Shown: one piece after another, positions 23,359-31,401 of the stretch
How the letters are laid out: every line of letters begins with the position of its first letter
How positions within the stretch are numbered: position 1 is the stretch's first letter
NCBI RefSeq assembly: GCF_000424265.1
Contig: NZ_KE384155.1
Coordinates: forward strand, 1 to 64,000
Reading direction: 5' to 3'
Length of the DNA: 64,000 bases
Source of the DNA: Butyrivibrio sp. WCD3002
GTDB lineage: Bacteria; Bacillota; Clostridia; Lachnospirales; Lachnospiraceae
Notes under the pieces: model-generated
What the model was told of the DNA's origin: nothing
Seen by the model: only the letters and a program-made list of their open reading frames with translations
Databases searched by the model: none
Made by a program: the position numbers and the translations under genes

Positions 23359-24764
23359 TAGAAATGAATGCAGTATTAAGTAGAGGGAAAAAATTATTTG
23401 GTCCCGGAAAATTTTATATAAATGCACTGTCGATAGCAGTACCGATAATGCTTCAGCAGCTCATACAGAGCATGGTTTCGCTGGTTGACAACTTCATGGT
23501 GTCAGGACTTGGAGACATCGCTATGTCTGGCGTAAATGTGGCCGGACAGGTCATGTTCATTTTCATGGTTTATGTCAATACGATCTGCACAGCAGGCGGA
23601 ATTTTCATGACTCAGTACTATGGCGCAAAGGATAAGAGGGGTATGGGGCAGGCCTTCAGATTTAAGCTGATCATGGGGCTTGCTGCCGCGATTCCTTACT
23701 ATCTGGTCTGCAGGGTATACCCGAGACAGATCTTGTCGCTTATGGTAATCGGTAACACTCAGGCGGATGCAATTCTTGATGCAGCTGTTAGCTACATAGG
23801 AATTTGCTTTTTTATAGGTATTCAGATGACTATATCCGTTGTCATAGCAAGCTCTCTTCGTGATCTTGGAAAGGTAAATATTCCGCTTGTGATCACGGTT
23901 ATAGCAACCCTTATCAATACATGCCTTAACTGGGTGCTCATCTATGGCCACTTTGGACTTCCGGCTCTTGGAGTAAACGGAGCCGCTTATGCCACAGTAA
24001 TTGCCAGAAGCTTTGAGTTTATAGCTTTCATTGCGGTATATGCGAAGCTTAAACCGGACTTCATGGTGAGATTTACAGATTTCATCAGGATAGACGTAAG
24101 GCTCTTTGGAAGCATGGCAAAGAAAGGCGCACTGGTTCTTTTCTGCGAGATGGTGTGGGTGCTTTCTGAGACAGTGACAACAGCTATCTACAACGGAAGA
24201 GGCGGCGCAGATGTTGTATCCGGCATGGCGTCCGGCTTCGCAATAGCAAATCTCTTCTTTGTTGCTTTCAGCGGCATTTATTCGGCAACAGGAGTTATTA
24301 TCGGAAAAACTCTCGGCACAGGAAATCTCGAAGAAGCACGCGTCCAGAAAAAATGGCTCCTATCGGGAGCTGCCGTTCTTGGTTTTATCATGACTTTTGT
24401 GGGCTTTGGAACTACACTTATCGTGCCTGTTGTATTTGGCAGGCTGAGTGACAGCGCAGTAGGCATCTGCAGGAGCATGGTAATTCTTCTGGCCTTCTTC
24501 ATGCCCGCATGGGTTCTTATGAATGCCCAGCAGGCTATAGCAAGAGCCGGAGGTGATACGGAGATGGGAATGTATACGGATGCATTTATAACGATTCTCG
24601 TTATGCTGCCGATGCTGTTCATTCTTGCAAGATACACGAATGTTGGACCTGTGACGATGTACCTTGCAGTAAAACTTCTGGATCTGGTGAAGGTAGTTAT
24701 ATTCCACTTCTGGCTACGTAAGGAGCGATGGCTTAAAAATCTGACAGTCCCTCAGGCTGCATGA
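23355..24764 (+). CDS. MATE family efflux transporter
   Basis: The 469 residues form about 12 membrane helices in two related halves. The first opens INALSIAVPIMLQQLIQSMV and VSLVDNFMVSGLGDIAMSGV, the MATE helix 1-2 signature. MATE pumps exchange Na+ or H+ for cationic drugs or metabolites across the cytoplasmic membrane; the substrate here is unknown. Candidate starts are 23355 and the ATG at 23364. It is preceded by a coupled 20-codon frame and followed directly by a REP-like repeat. Confidence 0.9.
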   Translation: MIEMNAVLSRGKKLFGPGKFYINALSIAVPIMLQQLIQSMVSLVDNFMVSGLGDIAMSGVNVAGQVMFIFMVYVNTICTAGGIFMTQYYGAKDKRGMGQAFRFKLIMGLAAAIPYYLVCRVYPRQILSLMVIGNTQADAILDAAVSYIGICFFIGIQMTISVVIASSLRDLGKVNIPLVITVIATLINTCLNWVLIYGHFGLPALGVNGAAYATVIARSFEFIAFIAVYAKLKPDFMVRFTDFIRIDVRLFGSMAKKGALVLFCEMVWVLSETVTTAIYNGRGGADVVSGMASGFAIANLFFVAFSGIYSATGVIIGKTLGTGNLEEARVQKKWLLSGAAVLGFIMTFVGFGTTLIVPVVFGRLSDSAVGICRSMVILLAFFMPAWVLMNAQQAIARAGGDTEMGMYTDAFITILVMLPMLFILARYTNVGPVTMYLAVKLLDLVKVVIFHFWLRKERWLKNLTVPQAA

Positions 24765-24771
24765 AAAAGTG

Positions 24772-24798
24772 TGCCACCGGGGACGGTTCTTTTTGGCA
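24772..24798. repeat. REP-like 27-bp element, copy 2
   Basis: TGCCACCGGGGACGGTTC through TTTTTGGCA, a complete unit in the reverse sense, 8 bases after the MATE stop codon. Confidence 0.8.
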
Positions 24799-24902
24799 TG
24801 CATGCTCAGTCCGTCTGCATGTTGAAGTCAAAGCGCTATTATGGGAAAATATGAAATATACGGAAAGAGAGCGCCAAACAGGAGGTTTTAATCAGCATTA
24901 CT

Positions 24903-26366
24903 ATGAGTATGAAACAGTTTAGCGGTAGCTCCGATGGAAGTAAAAATCTGTTGGAGATAATGAGAGAGAAAGGATGGCGTATCCATGCGGACTGCGGAGG
25001 CCGTGGCACCTGCGGGAAATGCAGGGTACGATTTATTTCTGATGCTCCTGAGCCGCTGGATATAGAAAAGGAACGCTTATCGGCAAAAGCCTTGAGAGAG
25101 GGTGTTCGCCTTGCATGTCAGACAAGAGTATGCGGAGATTTTACAGTTGAGATAGATGATACCGATGATGCCATGGAGATAGCATCAATTGAAATAGCAT
25201 CAATAGAAGAAAGTGACATTTCAGAAATGCCGCAGAATCCTGTGGTTGCCATGGATATCGGTACCACCACCTTAGCGGCAGCGCTCCTTGATCCCGACCG
25301 GAAGAAGATCATCAAAGCGGTAACAGGGGTCAACCATCAGCGCAGCTTCGGAGCAGATGTAATATCCCGAATTCAGGCAGCCAATCAGGGAAAAGGAGAC
25401 GAGCTTAAGGAACTGATTCGCAGTGATATCAAAGAGCTGGTTTCCTCATTTGGTGTGGATGAAAGCATACCGGAGATCATCTCCGCAAACACCACAATGC
25501 AGCACTTATGGCAGGGACTTTCCTGTGAAACTCTGGGCGTAGCTCCATATACCCCGGTGGATATAAGCTGTCGCACAGTAGACGGCTGCACCCTGCTTCC
25601 CGGCATCAGCACCTACGTGGGAGCGGATATCGTCAGCGGTATTGTGGCTGTGGGAATGGATCAGTCGGAAAAGCCCTGTGTTTTGATCGATTTAGGCACC
25701 AACGGTGAGATGGCGATAGGAAACAAAGACAGGATTATGGTAGCAAGCACTGCCGCAGGCCCTGCCTTTGAGGGCGGAAATATTTCCTGTGGAACAGCCG
25801 GAATTCCCGGAGCTGTCAGCAGTATTACCATCGACGAAGGCACCGTAAAATACGAAACAATCGGAGACCAGGCGCCGGTAGGCCTTTGCGGCACCGGGGT
25901 CATAGAGATTGTCTATGAGCTTCTTAAGGAGGGGCTTATTGATGATACGGGTTTCCTTGATGAAGATATAGATGAAAACGGTTTTAGAATCGCGGAGCAG
26001 GTCCTTTTCACGCAGAAGGATATAAGAGAGGTTCAGCTCGCCAAGGCAGCGATCAGAGCCGGTTTTGAGACCATTTTACAGGCATACGGTATAGATTACG
26101 ACCAGATTGGAACCGTCTATTTGGCAGGGGGCTTTGGCCTAAAGATTAATTTGGAAAAAGCCTGCGGAATCGGCCTCCTTCCGGAGGAACTCTTGGAACG
26201 AACCTATGCTGTTGGAAATACATCTCTCAAGGGTGCCGTTCAGTTTGCCTTTGATCAAGGAGGAATACGAGACAGATTCATAAAGGTTGCCTCATCCTCC
26301 GAAGAGGTCAGTCTCGCAGATAGCAGTGTCTTTCAGGAGGAATACATGGATAGGATGTATTTTTGA
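24903..26366 (+). CDS. 2Fe-2S / ASKHA-domain protein (corrinoid activation RACE-like)
   Basis: The N-terminal ferredoxin domain has Cys31, Cys37, Cys40 and Cys72 (CGGRGTCGKC ... RLACQ), the plant-type 2Fe-2S spacing. It is followed by an ASKHA ATPase-like domain (VAMDIGTTTLAAALLD; CVLIDLGTNGEMAI; VYLAGGFG). This is the DUF4445/RACE family that reduces Co(II) corrinoid proteins so that they can accept methyl groups. No corrinoid protein or methyltransferase gene is in the neighbourhood. The first ATG lies 17 bases from AGGAGG, and in-frame ATC (24891) or ATT (24897) codons sit closer, so the true start is uncertain and could be non-AUG. The length of 487 residues is short; methyltransferase activators are often 600 or more. 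Confidence 0.8.
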   Translation: MSMKQFSGSSDGSKNLLEIMREKGWRIHADCGGRGTCGKCRVRFISDAPEPLDIEKERLSAKALREGVRLACQTRVCGDFTVEIDDTDDAMEIASIEIASIEESDISEMPQNPVVAMDIGTTTLAAALLDPDRKKIIKAVTGVNHQRSFGADVISRIQAANQGKGDELKELIRSDIKELVSSFGVDESIPEIISANTTMQHLWQGLSCETLGVAPYTPVDISCRTVDGCTLLPGISTYVGADIVSGIVAVGMDQSEKPCVLIDLGTNGEMAIGNKDRIMVASTAAGPAFEGGNISCGTAGIPGAVSSITIDEGTVKYETIGDQAPVGLCGTGVIEIVYELLKEGLIDDTGFLDEDIDENGFRIAEQVLFTQKDIREVQLAKAAIRAGFETILQAYGIDYDQIGTVYLAGGFGLKINLEKACGIGLLPEELLERTYAVGNTSLKGAVQFAFDQGGIRDRFIKVASSSEEVSLADSSVFQEEYMDRMYF

Positions 26367-26421
26367 GTCTAAACGTGGGTAGTGGTTCATTTGCTCTTTT
26401 TTTTACGAATAAACTAGCCTT

Positions 26422-26454
26422 ATGCATTTTACCGGAGAAAAATGCATCTTACCG
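26422..26454. promoter_or_regulatory. Direct repeat, probable LytTR-type site
   Basis: ATGCATTTTACCG (26422-26434) and ATGCATCTTACCG (26442-26454) are direct repeats exactly 20 bp apart, ending 9 bases before the -35. LytTR regulators bind direct repeats containing TACCG-like cores about two helix turns apart, and the operon downstream encodes one. Confidence 0.6.
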
Positions 26455-26463
26455 CAAATAGCA

Positions 26464-26492
26464 TTGTTCGATTATAAGCCATGTTATATATT
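26464..26492 (+). promoter_or_regulatory. Promoter of the hydrolase-LytTR-DUF3021 operon
   Basis: -35 TTGTTC (26464-26469), 17-bp spacer, -10 TATATT (26487-26492). Confidence 0.55.
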
Positions 26493-26524
26493 TCCTTTAG
26501 TCACAAACGAAAGGGGATATTATC

Positions 26525-27907
26525 ATGGCTATTGTTTTATTTATAATTCTGATGATTACAGAGATTGGTTTTGTGGTTTTTGAGCTCTGTCAGGACAGGG
26601 TAAAGAGGGAATGGTCCGTAAACAGGACTGTTGCAAATCTGGCGCAGCTTTTTATATATCTCGTGATGATCATTTTACCTGGAATTGATTTTTCATTCAG
26701 ATTCAAGGGACTGTTTTTTATTCTTGTTATCAGAAGCTTAGTTGCCGGAGTTCTGGCACTTATAAACAGAAAAAACGATAAGATAAAGAAGAAAGTTCCG
26801 ATTGTTTTCAGTGCGGTGCTTAGCGGAATAATTATCATGGCAAGCATGGTTCCGGCCTTTGTTTTTTCAGATTATCAGGGAAGACCTTTGACAGGAAATT
26901 ATGAAGTCGAAGAGCAGGAGGCAATCTTAATCGACTCTTCCAGAAAAGAAGAATTTGAGACAGACGGTTCTTTCCGTGAGGTTCCTGTGCACTTTTATTA
27001 TCCTGAAAATTATGCTGCAGATGCAGGTAAGAATGATATGAAAAAGCTTCCGCTGGTAATCTTTTCTCATGGAGCATTTGGTTACTATCAGAGCAATACT
27101 TCAACTTACAGAGAACTTGCAAGTAATGGTTACTTTGTAGTTAGTCTTGATCATCCGTACCACTCTTTTTACACAAAGGATTCCGAGGGAAAGCTCATTA
27201 CAGTCGATCCTACATTTATCCAGACTGCAATGGATGTTGGAAATAACCCTGATGCCCAGTATTCAGAAGAGGAAATCTATGAAATAACTTCTGAGTGGAT
27301 GCAGCTTCGTATGGATGATATGAACTTCGTTGTGGACACTATGAAAGACGCTGCCATGGGCAACTATGGTGACAGCTGGTATTTTGGAAAGGCTTCGGAA
27401 GAAGAGATCAGGGAAATGATATCATATATCGACACCACGAAAATCGGCCTCATGGGTCACTCTCTTGGAGGAGCAACGGCTGTTACTGTCGGAAGAAGAG
27501 ATGATATCGGAGCAGTTGTGGATTTGGACGGAACAATGCTTGGAGAAGAGACCGGCATAGAAAACGGAGCGCCGGTTATAAATGACGAGCCATATACCAC
27601 ACCTCTTTTATGCCTCACCAATGAGCCCCATCATATGGAGGCTGCTGAGGCCGGAAAAGTGTCCTACTCTTATGCCAACAATGTTATACTTAATAATGCA
27701 GTTGAAGGCTTTGAGACTTATGTTGCAGGCTCGGAACATATGGATTTCACGGACTTACCTCTTTTTTCTCCGTTCCTTGCCGGAATGCTTGGAAAAGGCT
27801 CTGTGGATTCCGAATATTGCATAGATACCACCAATAAGCTGGTACTTGAGTTTTTTAACTGCTATCTGAAGGGGGAGGGCACATTTTCTTTGCAGGGAAG
27901 CTACTGA
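26525..27907 (+). CDS. Membrane-anchored alpha/beta hydrolase (PAF-acetylhydrolase-like)
   Basis: This 460-residue protein has four membrane helices in the first 120 residues. The following alpha/beta hydrolase domain has an oxyanion region PLVIFSHGAFGYYQ, the nucleophile elbow GHSLGGATA (about residues 315-323) and a late His in GSEHMDF. It resembles the platelet-activating-factor acetylhydrolase/dienelactone hydrolase-like group, which cleave short ester groups of lipids. The helices suggest that the hydrolase works at the membrane surface on lipid or peptidoglycan-linked esters; the substrate is unknown. It is the first gene of an operon with a LytTR regulator. Confidence 0.8.
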   Translation: MAIVLFIILMITEIGFVVFELCQDRVKREWSVNRTVANLAQLFIYLVMIILPGIDFSFRFKGLFFILVIRSLVAGVLALINRKNDKIKKKVPIVFSAVLSGIIIMASMVPAFVFSDYQGRPLTGNYEVEEQEAILIDSSRKEEFETDGSFREVPVHFYYPENYAADAGKNDMKKLPLVIFSHGAFGYYQSNTSTYRELASNGYFVVSLDHPYHSFYTKDSEGKLITVDPTFIQTAMDVGNNPDAQYSEEEIYEITSEWMQLRMDDMNFVVDTMKDAAMGNYGDSWYFGKASEEEIREMISYIDTTKIGLMGHSLGGATAVTVGRRDDIGAVVDLDGTMLGEETGIENGAPVINDEPYTTPLLCLTNEPHHMEAAEAGKVSYSYANNVILNNAVEGFETYVAGSEHMDFTDLPLFSPFLAGMLGKGSVDSEYCIDTTNKLVLEFFNCYLKGEGTFSLQGSY

Positions 27908-27908
27908 T

Positions 27909-28355
27909 ATGGAAATCCGAATTCTAAAGATAGACGAGACTAAAAACGAATACATAGAGATAGGCTGCCACAAGACAGATACCAGGGTACAGGACATTGT
28001 ACGCTTTATAAAGAACAGGCAGGGGAGCATAGAAGCTGTTAGGGAAGAGCAACACTATCAACTGCCTATTACTGATATTTATTATATTGAAGCGGTTGAT
28101 GACAAGACTTTCATTTACCTTAAAGGCGACTGTTTTGAGACCAGAAAACGTCTGTATGAGTTTGAGGAGCTTCTCTCAGGCAGGGAGTTTGGGCGTATTT
28201 CAAAATCGGTTCTTGTCAATCTTATGAAAATATCATCAATAAAGCCTGCTTTAAACGGACGTTTCATGTGCATTCTCAAAAATGGAGAGAAGGTTATAAT
28301 TTCCAGAAAATACGTATCAGATATAAAAGAAATGCTTAAAGGTGAAAAAGTATGA
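27909..28355 (+). CDS. LytTR domain transcriptional regulator
   Basis: This 148-residue protein consists of a short N-terminal segment and a LytTR DNA-binding domain (LPITDIYYIEAVDDKTFIYL; RISKSVLVNLMKISSIKPAL; ISRKYVSDIKEML). There is no receiver domain, so it is the stand-alone kind usually paired with a DUF3021 membrane protein that controls it. It starts 2 bases after the hydrolase stop and overlaps the DUF3021 gene by 4 bases. The repeat in front of the operon fits autoregulation. Confidence 0.9.
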   Translation: MEIRILKIDETKNEYIEIGCHKTDTRVQDIVRFIKNRQGSIEAVREEQHYQLPITDIYYIEAVDDKTFIYLKGDCFETRKRLYEFEELLSGREFGRISKSVLVNLMKISSIKPALNGRFMCILKNGEKVIISRKYVSDIKEMLKGEKV

Positions 28356-28789
28356 AAGAACGAATAACTGACACCATGAGGAATTTTTTCATAGTAGTTA
28401 CGCTTATTAACGCGGCTATGCTGGTGCTTGGTGCAATACTAAGACCGGACCAGCAGTTTGGCTATGAGGCTTTTGCATATCCCATTATTTATGGTTTTAT
28501 CACCAGTATTCCGGGGCTGTTTATGGGTACATCAAAAGAAATGTCTGTAGCTCAGGCAGTTATCCGTGAAATCATTCAGCTGATGCTGATAATTGTAGCC
28601 CTTCTGGTAATAATGTTTGGCGGAAATATCGCGAACAAAGACAATATAATACCGGCGATATCCGTCACGGTCAGTGTTATCATTGTGTTTGTTCTGGTCA
28701 ACCTGATAAGTTGGGGATTGGACAAAAGAACTGCGGAGAAGATGACAGCTGATCTCGAGGCGTATCAGAGGAAAAACATGAATTTCTAA
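28352..28789 (+). CDS. DUF3021 family membrane protein
   Basis: The 145 residues have four membrane helices (about 13-30, 42-60, 75-92 and 103-120) and a charged C-terminus, the DUF3021 pattern. These proteins are encoded with stand-alone LytTR regulators and hold them inactive at the membrane until a signal arrives (family knowledge). The ATGA overlap with the LytTR gene indicates translational coupling. The signal is unknown; the partner hydrolase suggests an envelope cue. Confidence 0.85.
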   Translation: MKERITDTMRNFFIVVTLINAAMLVLGAILRPDQQFGYEAFAYPIIYGFITSIPGLFMGTSKEMSVAQAVIREIIQLMLIIVALLVIMFGGNIANKDNIIPAISVTVSVIIVFVLVNLISWGLDKRTAEKMTADLEAYQRKNMNF

Positions 28790-28844
28790 GAAAACATCAA
28801 AATATGCACTAATCCATGTCGGATTATGAGAAGGAATCGGACAC

Positions 28845-28922
28845 TGCGCCCTTGGATATGCGGCAGAACCTGCCAAGGATGCCGCTCCGAGAAAGGCTAA
28901 TTACGTTTATTACGCTGAATAA
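28845..28922 (+). pseudogene. C-terminal remnant of a nitroreductase
   Basis: A frame without a start reads CALGYAAEPAKDAAPRKANY followed by VYYAE and a stop. Nitroreductases end with a similar GYPAE-x-P-x-x-RK pattern. It is short, so the assignment is tentative. No other feature is seen between 28790 and 28956. Confidence 0.4.
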
Positions 28923-28956
28923 TGGACCACTAACCATTGATGAAAGGCAGGTATAA

Positions 28957-29892
28957 ATGATACTTAATACAGGACAAAGAACAGATATACCTGCTTTTTA
29001 TCCTAAGTGGCTTGCAAATAGAATAAAAGAGGGCTTTGTATGCGTGCGAAATCCATACAACCCGATTCAGGTCAGCAGATACGTGATTAATCCTGAAGTT
29101 GTGGATGCAATTGGCTTTTGTACCAAGAATCCGGAGCCATTTTTTCCGTACCTTGATCTTGTAAAAGACTATGGGCAGTTTTGGTATGTTACGATGACTC
29201 CTTACGGGAAGGATATAGAACCTATGGTTCCTGATAAGGAGCGTGTGATTGAAGCTTTTAAGTTTTTGTCAGGAAAGGTTGGGACTAAGGCTATAGGCTG
29301 GCGGTACGACCCGATATTTGTAAGCGACAAGTACACGATAGATTTTCATTTAAGGGCCTTTGAAAAGATGGCTTCATCCCTTGAAGGCTATACAGAAGTT
29401 GTAGTTATAAGCTTTATTGATTTGTATGAGAAAGTAAAAAGAAATTTTCCGGAAGTAAGAACTGTATCTGAGAAAGACAAGCTATTCCTCGGAAAGGAAA
29501 TCATAAGAATTGCCGGAGATCATGGCATGCTTGTGAAACCCTGCGCCGAAGGTGATTTTCTTGAAAAATATGGTGCGGATTGCAGAGGATGTATGACAAT
29601 CGCTGATTATGAGCGCGCCATCGGGAATAAACTGAATGCGCCTAAGATAAAAGGCGCCAGGAGTGAGTGCGCGTGTTATTTATCCTGTGATATTGGGGCC
29701 TATGATACCTGCGGACATCTGTGCAGATATTGTTATGCCAACAATGATGCTTCACTTGTAAAAACCAACATGAAGAATCATGACCCCGAATCACCTTTTT
29801 TGATTGGAAATTACCGACCCGATGACAAAATCAATGATGTATCACAGAAGTCCTGGATTAATGGGCAGATGTCTATCTTTGATTATTGCTAA
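28957..29892 (+). CDS. DUF1848 family protein with C-terminal cysteine cluster
   Basis: This 311-residue protein opens ILNTGQRTDIPAFYPKWLAN and contains the conserved GFCTKNPEPF and GWRYDPIFVS segments of the DUF1848 family. The C-terminal part has a dense cysteine array (SECACYLSCDIGAYDTCGHL then CRYCYAN), likely an iron-sulfur site. These proteins share features with radical-SAM-like TIM barrels such as spore photoproduct lyase relatives, but the reaction is unknown. The gene stands alone; the ribosome site is weak (GAAAGGCAGG). Confidence 0.8.
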   Translation: MILNTGQRTDIPAFYPKWLANRIKEGFVCVRNPYNPIQVSRYVINPEVVDAIGFCTKNPEPFFPYLDLVKDYGQFWYVTMTPYGKDIEPMVPDKERVIEAFKFLSGKVGTKAIGWRYDPIFVSDKYTIDFHLRAFEKMASSLEGYTEVVVISFIDLYEKVKRNFPEVRTVSEKDKLFLGKEIIRIAGDHGMLVKPCAEGDFLEKYGADCRGCMTIADYERAIGNKLNAPKIKGARSECACYLSCDIGAYDTCGHLCRYCYANNDASLVKTNMKNHDPESPFLIGNYRPDDKINDVSQKSWINGQMSIFDYC

Positions 29893-29916
29893 GTGACCCC
29901 GTTCCCCCGGTTCATG
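29893..29916. repeat. Degenerate repeat with core CCCCGTTCCCCCGG
   Basis: This overlaps the stop codon region of the DUF1848 gene and resembles the element at 23147-23170, again at the 3' end of a gene. Confidence 0.3.
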
Positions 29917-29937
29917 TTATAGTAGGAGATAAGTATT

Positions 29938-31317
29938 TTGTTGGAATGGAGAATTGGGGAATTGACGTATAGATTAATTGCACTTTTTTGGCTTGCAGTA
30001 TTTTACGGAATTTATTTTGCAAAAATGCTTATACAGAAAAGGAAGGGAATAGTCACCAATCAGATTGCTAAGAGCAAGGTTCACGATAAAAGCTATTACA
30101 TCGAGATGGTGATGAAATATGCGACGATAGCGGTGCCGGTTGCTGAGATTATATCCATTGTACTTGGCACATCGGGGCTGACTATCATCTGGAGGGTTAT
30201 AGGTATTCATCTGGCTTTTCTTGGGGATTTGGTGTTCCTGATGGCAGTTGTGACAATGAAGGACAGCTGGCGAGCAGGAGTTGCCAGAGAAGAAAAGCGC
30301 GGTCTTATAAAAAGCGGCATATATAAATATTCGAGAAATCCCGCGTTTCTTGGCTTTGATATGGTATACATCGGAGTCATGCTCATGTTCTTTAACCCGG
30401 TACTGCTTGTAATAACCGCATGGGCCATGGTTATGCTCCATCTTCAGATTCTGCAGGAAGAGGAATATCTTGAAGGTGAATTTGGCGAAGAGTACAGGGA
30501 ATACAAGGCTCAGACCTCAAGATATGCAGGCTACGGCAAGCCTACACCCGCTAAAATACTTATGTACATTTATTTTGTGTTGGGAGTATGGTCCGTTATG
30601 TACTTTTTCACATGCCTTGCCTATGGCGGAGGGCTAAAGCTTTCATGGGTGTGGCTGTGGATCCTTATTGCCGTATTTTCCTTTATCAGAGTTTTTATGC
30701 TGAAAAGAAAAATAGACGGAACAGAGCGCATCCGCTTTCCGGAGCCACTTATTTGGATATACAGGGGTGTTTTTGTGGCAGTGTTAGGCGTTTTCATAAT
30801 TATGGAAGCAAGGATCATCGGAGCCATGACAGCAACGCCTGAAAAGAACCTTGATTACATAATTGTCCTTGGTGCCGGTCTTCGCGGAACGGAGCCGTCC
30901 AATCCATACAGAGTGAGAATACAAAAGGCCGCCGAGTATCTGAAGGATAACGAAGTAACTTTGGCTGTCGCCTCAGGTGGTCAGGGAAAGCACGAGTCCA
31001 TAAGCGAAGCTGAATGCGCCAGAAGGAAACTGACAGAAAGCTATGGGATTGCCGATTACAGGATAATTATGGAGGAAAAGTCCACGGACACTGAGGAAAA
31101 CCTTAAGTACAGTCTTGAAATAATAGGAGATCTATCAAAACGAGTGGGAATTGTAACAAACGGTTTTCACGAGCTTCGCGCTCTTTCTATAGCAAAAAAT
31201 ATCGGGTACGAGAATGTATCATCAGTTCCTGCGGTCACTCTGATGCCGGTGGGAATACATTATACGGTCCGCGAGTTTTTCGGAATGGTGGAGTTTTATC
31301 TGAAGCAGTATCTATGA
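29938..31317 (+). CDS. Fusion: ICMT-like methyltransferase + YdcF/DUF218 domain
   Basis: This 459-residue protein is in two parts. Residues 1-205 have four to five membrane helices and the isoprenylcysteine carboxyl-methyltransferase/PEMT signature (GIYKYSRNPAFLGFDMVYIG; EEEYLEGEFGEEYREYK), which binds S-adenosylmethionine. After two or three more helices (about 210-300), residues 305-459 form a DUF218 (YdcF/ElyC/SanA) domain: YIIVLGAGLRGTEPSNPYRV, LAVASGGQG, ESYGI, TDTEENLKYS and GIVTNGFHELRA. DUF218 proteins act in the cell envelope, for example on lipid carriers. A membrane lipid or polyprenyl modifying role is inferred. The start is TTG with AGGAGA. Confidence 0.8.
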   Translation: MLEWRIGELTYRLIALFWLAVFYGIYFAKMLIQKRKGIVTNQIAKSKVHDKSYYIEMVMKYATIAVPVAEIISIVLGTSGLTIIWRVIGIHLAFLGDLVFLMAVVTMKDSWRAGVAREEKRGLIKSGIYKYSRNPAFLGFDMVYIGVMLMFFNPVLLVITAWAMVMLHLQILQEEEYLEGEFGEEYREYKAQTSRYAGYGKPTPAKILMYIYFVLGVWSVMYFFTCLAYGGGLKLSWVWLWILIAVFSFIRVFMLKRKIDGTERIRFPEPLIWIYRGVFVAVLGVFIIMEARIIGAMTATPEKNLDYIIVLGAGLRGTEPSNPYRVRIQKAAEYLKDNEVTLAVASGGQGKHESISEAECARRKLTESYGIADYRIIMEEKSTDTEENLKYSLEIIGDLSKRVGIVTNGFHELRALSIAKNIGYENVSSVPAVTLMPVGIHYTVREFFGMVEFYLKQYL

Positions 31318-31401
31318 GCGGCTCACCGTAAAATAGCAGGAGATTATCATATAGTTATTGGGGAATTGGGGAAGTTTTGTTGAAATAAGGGGAAACCAAA
31401 A

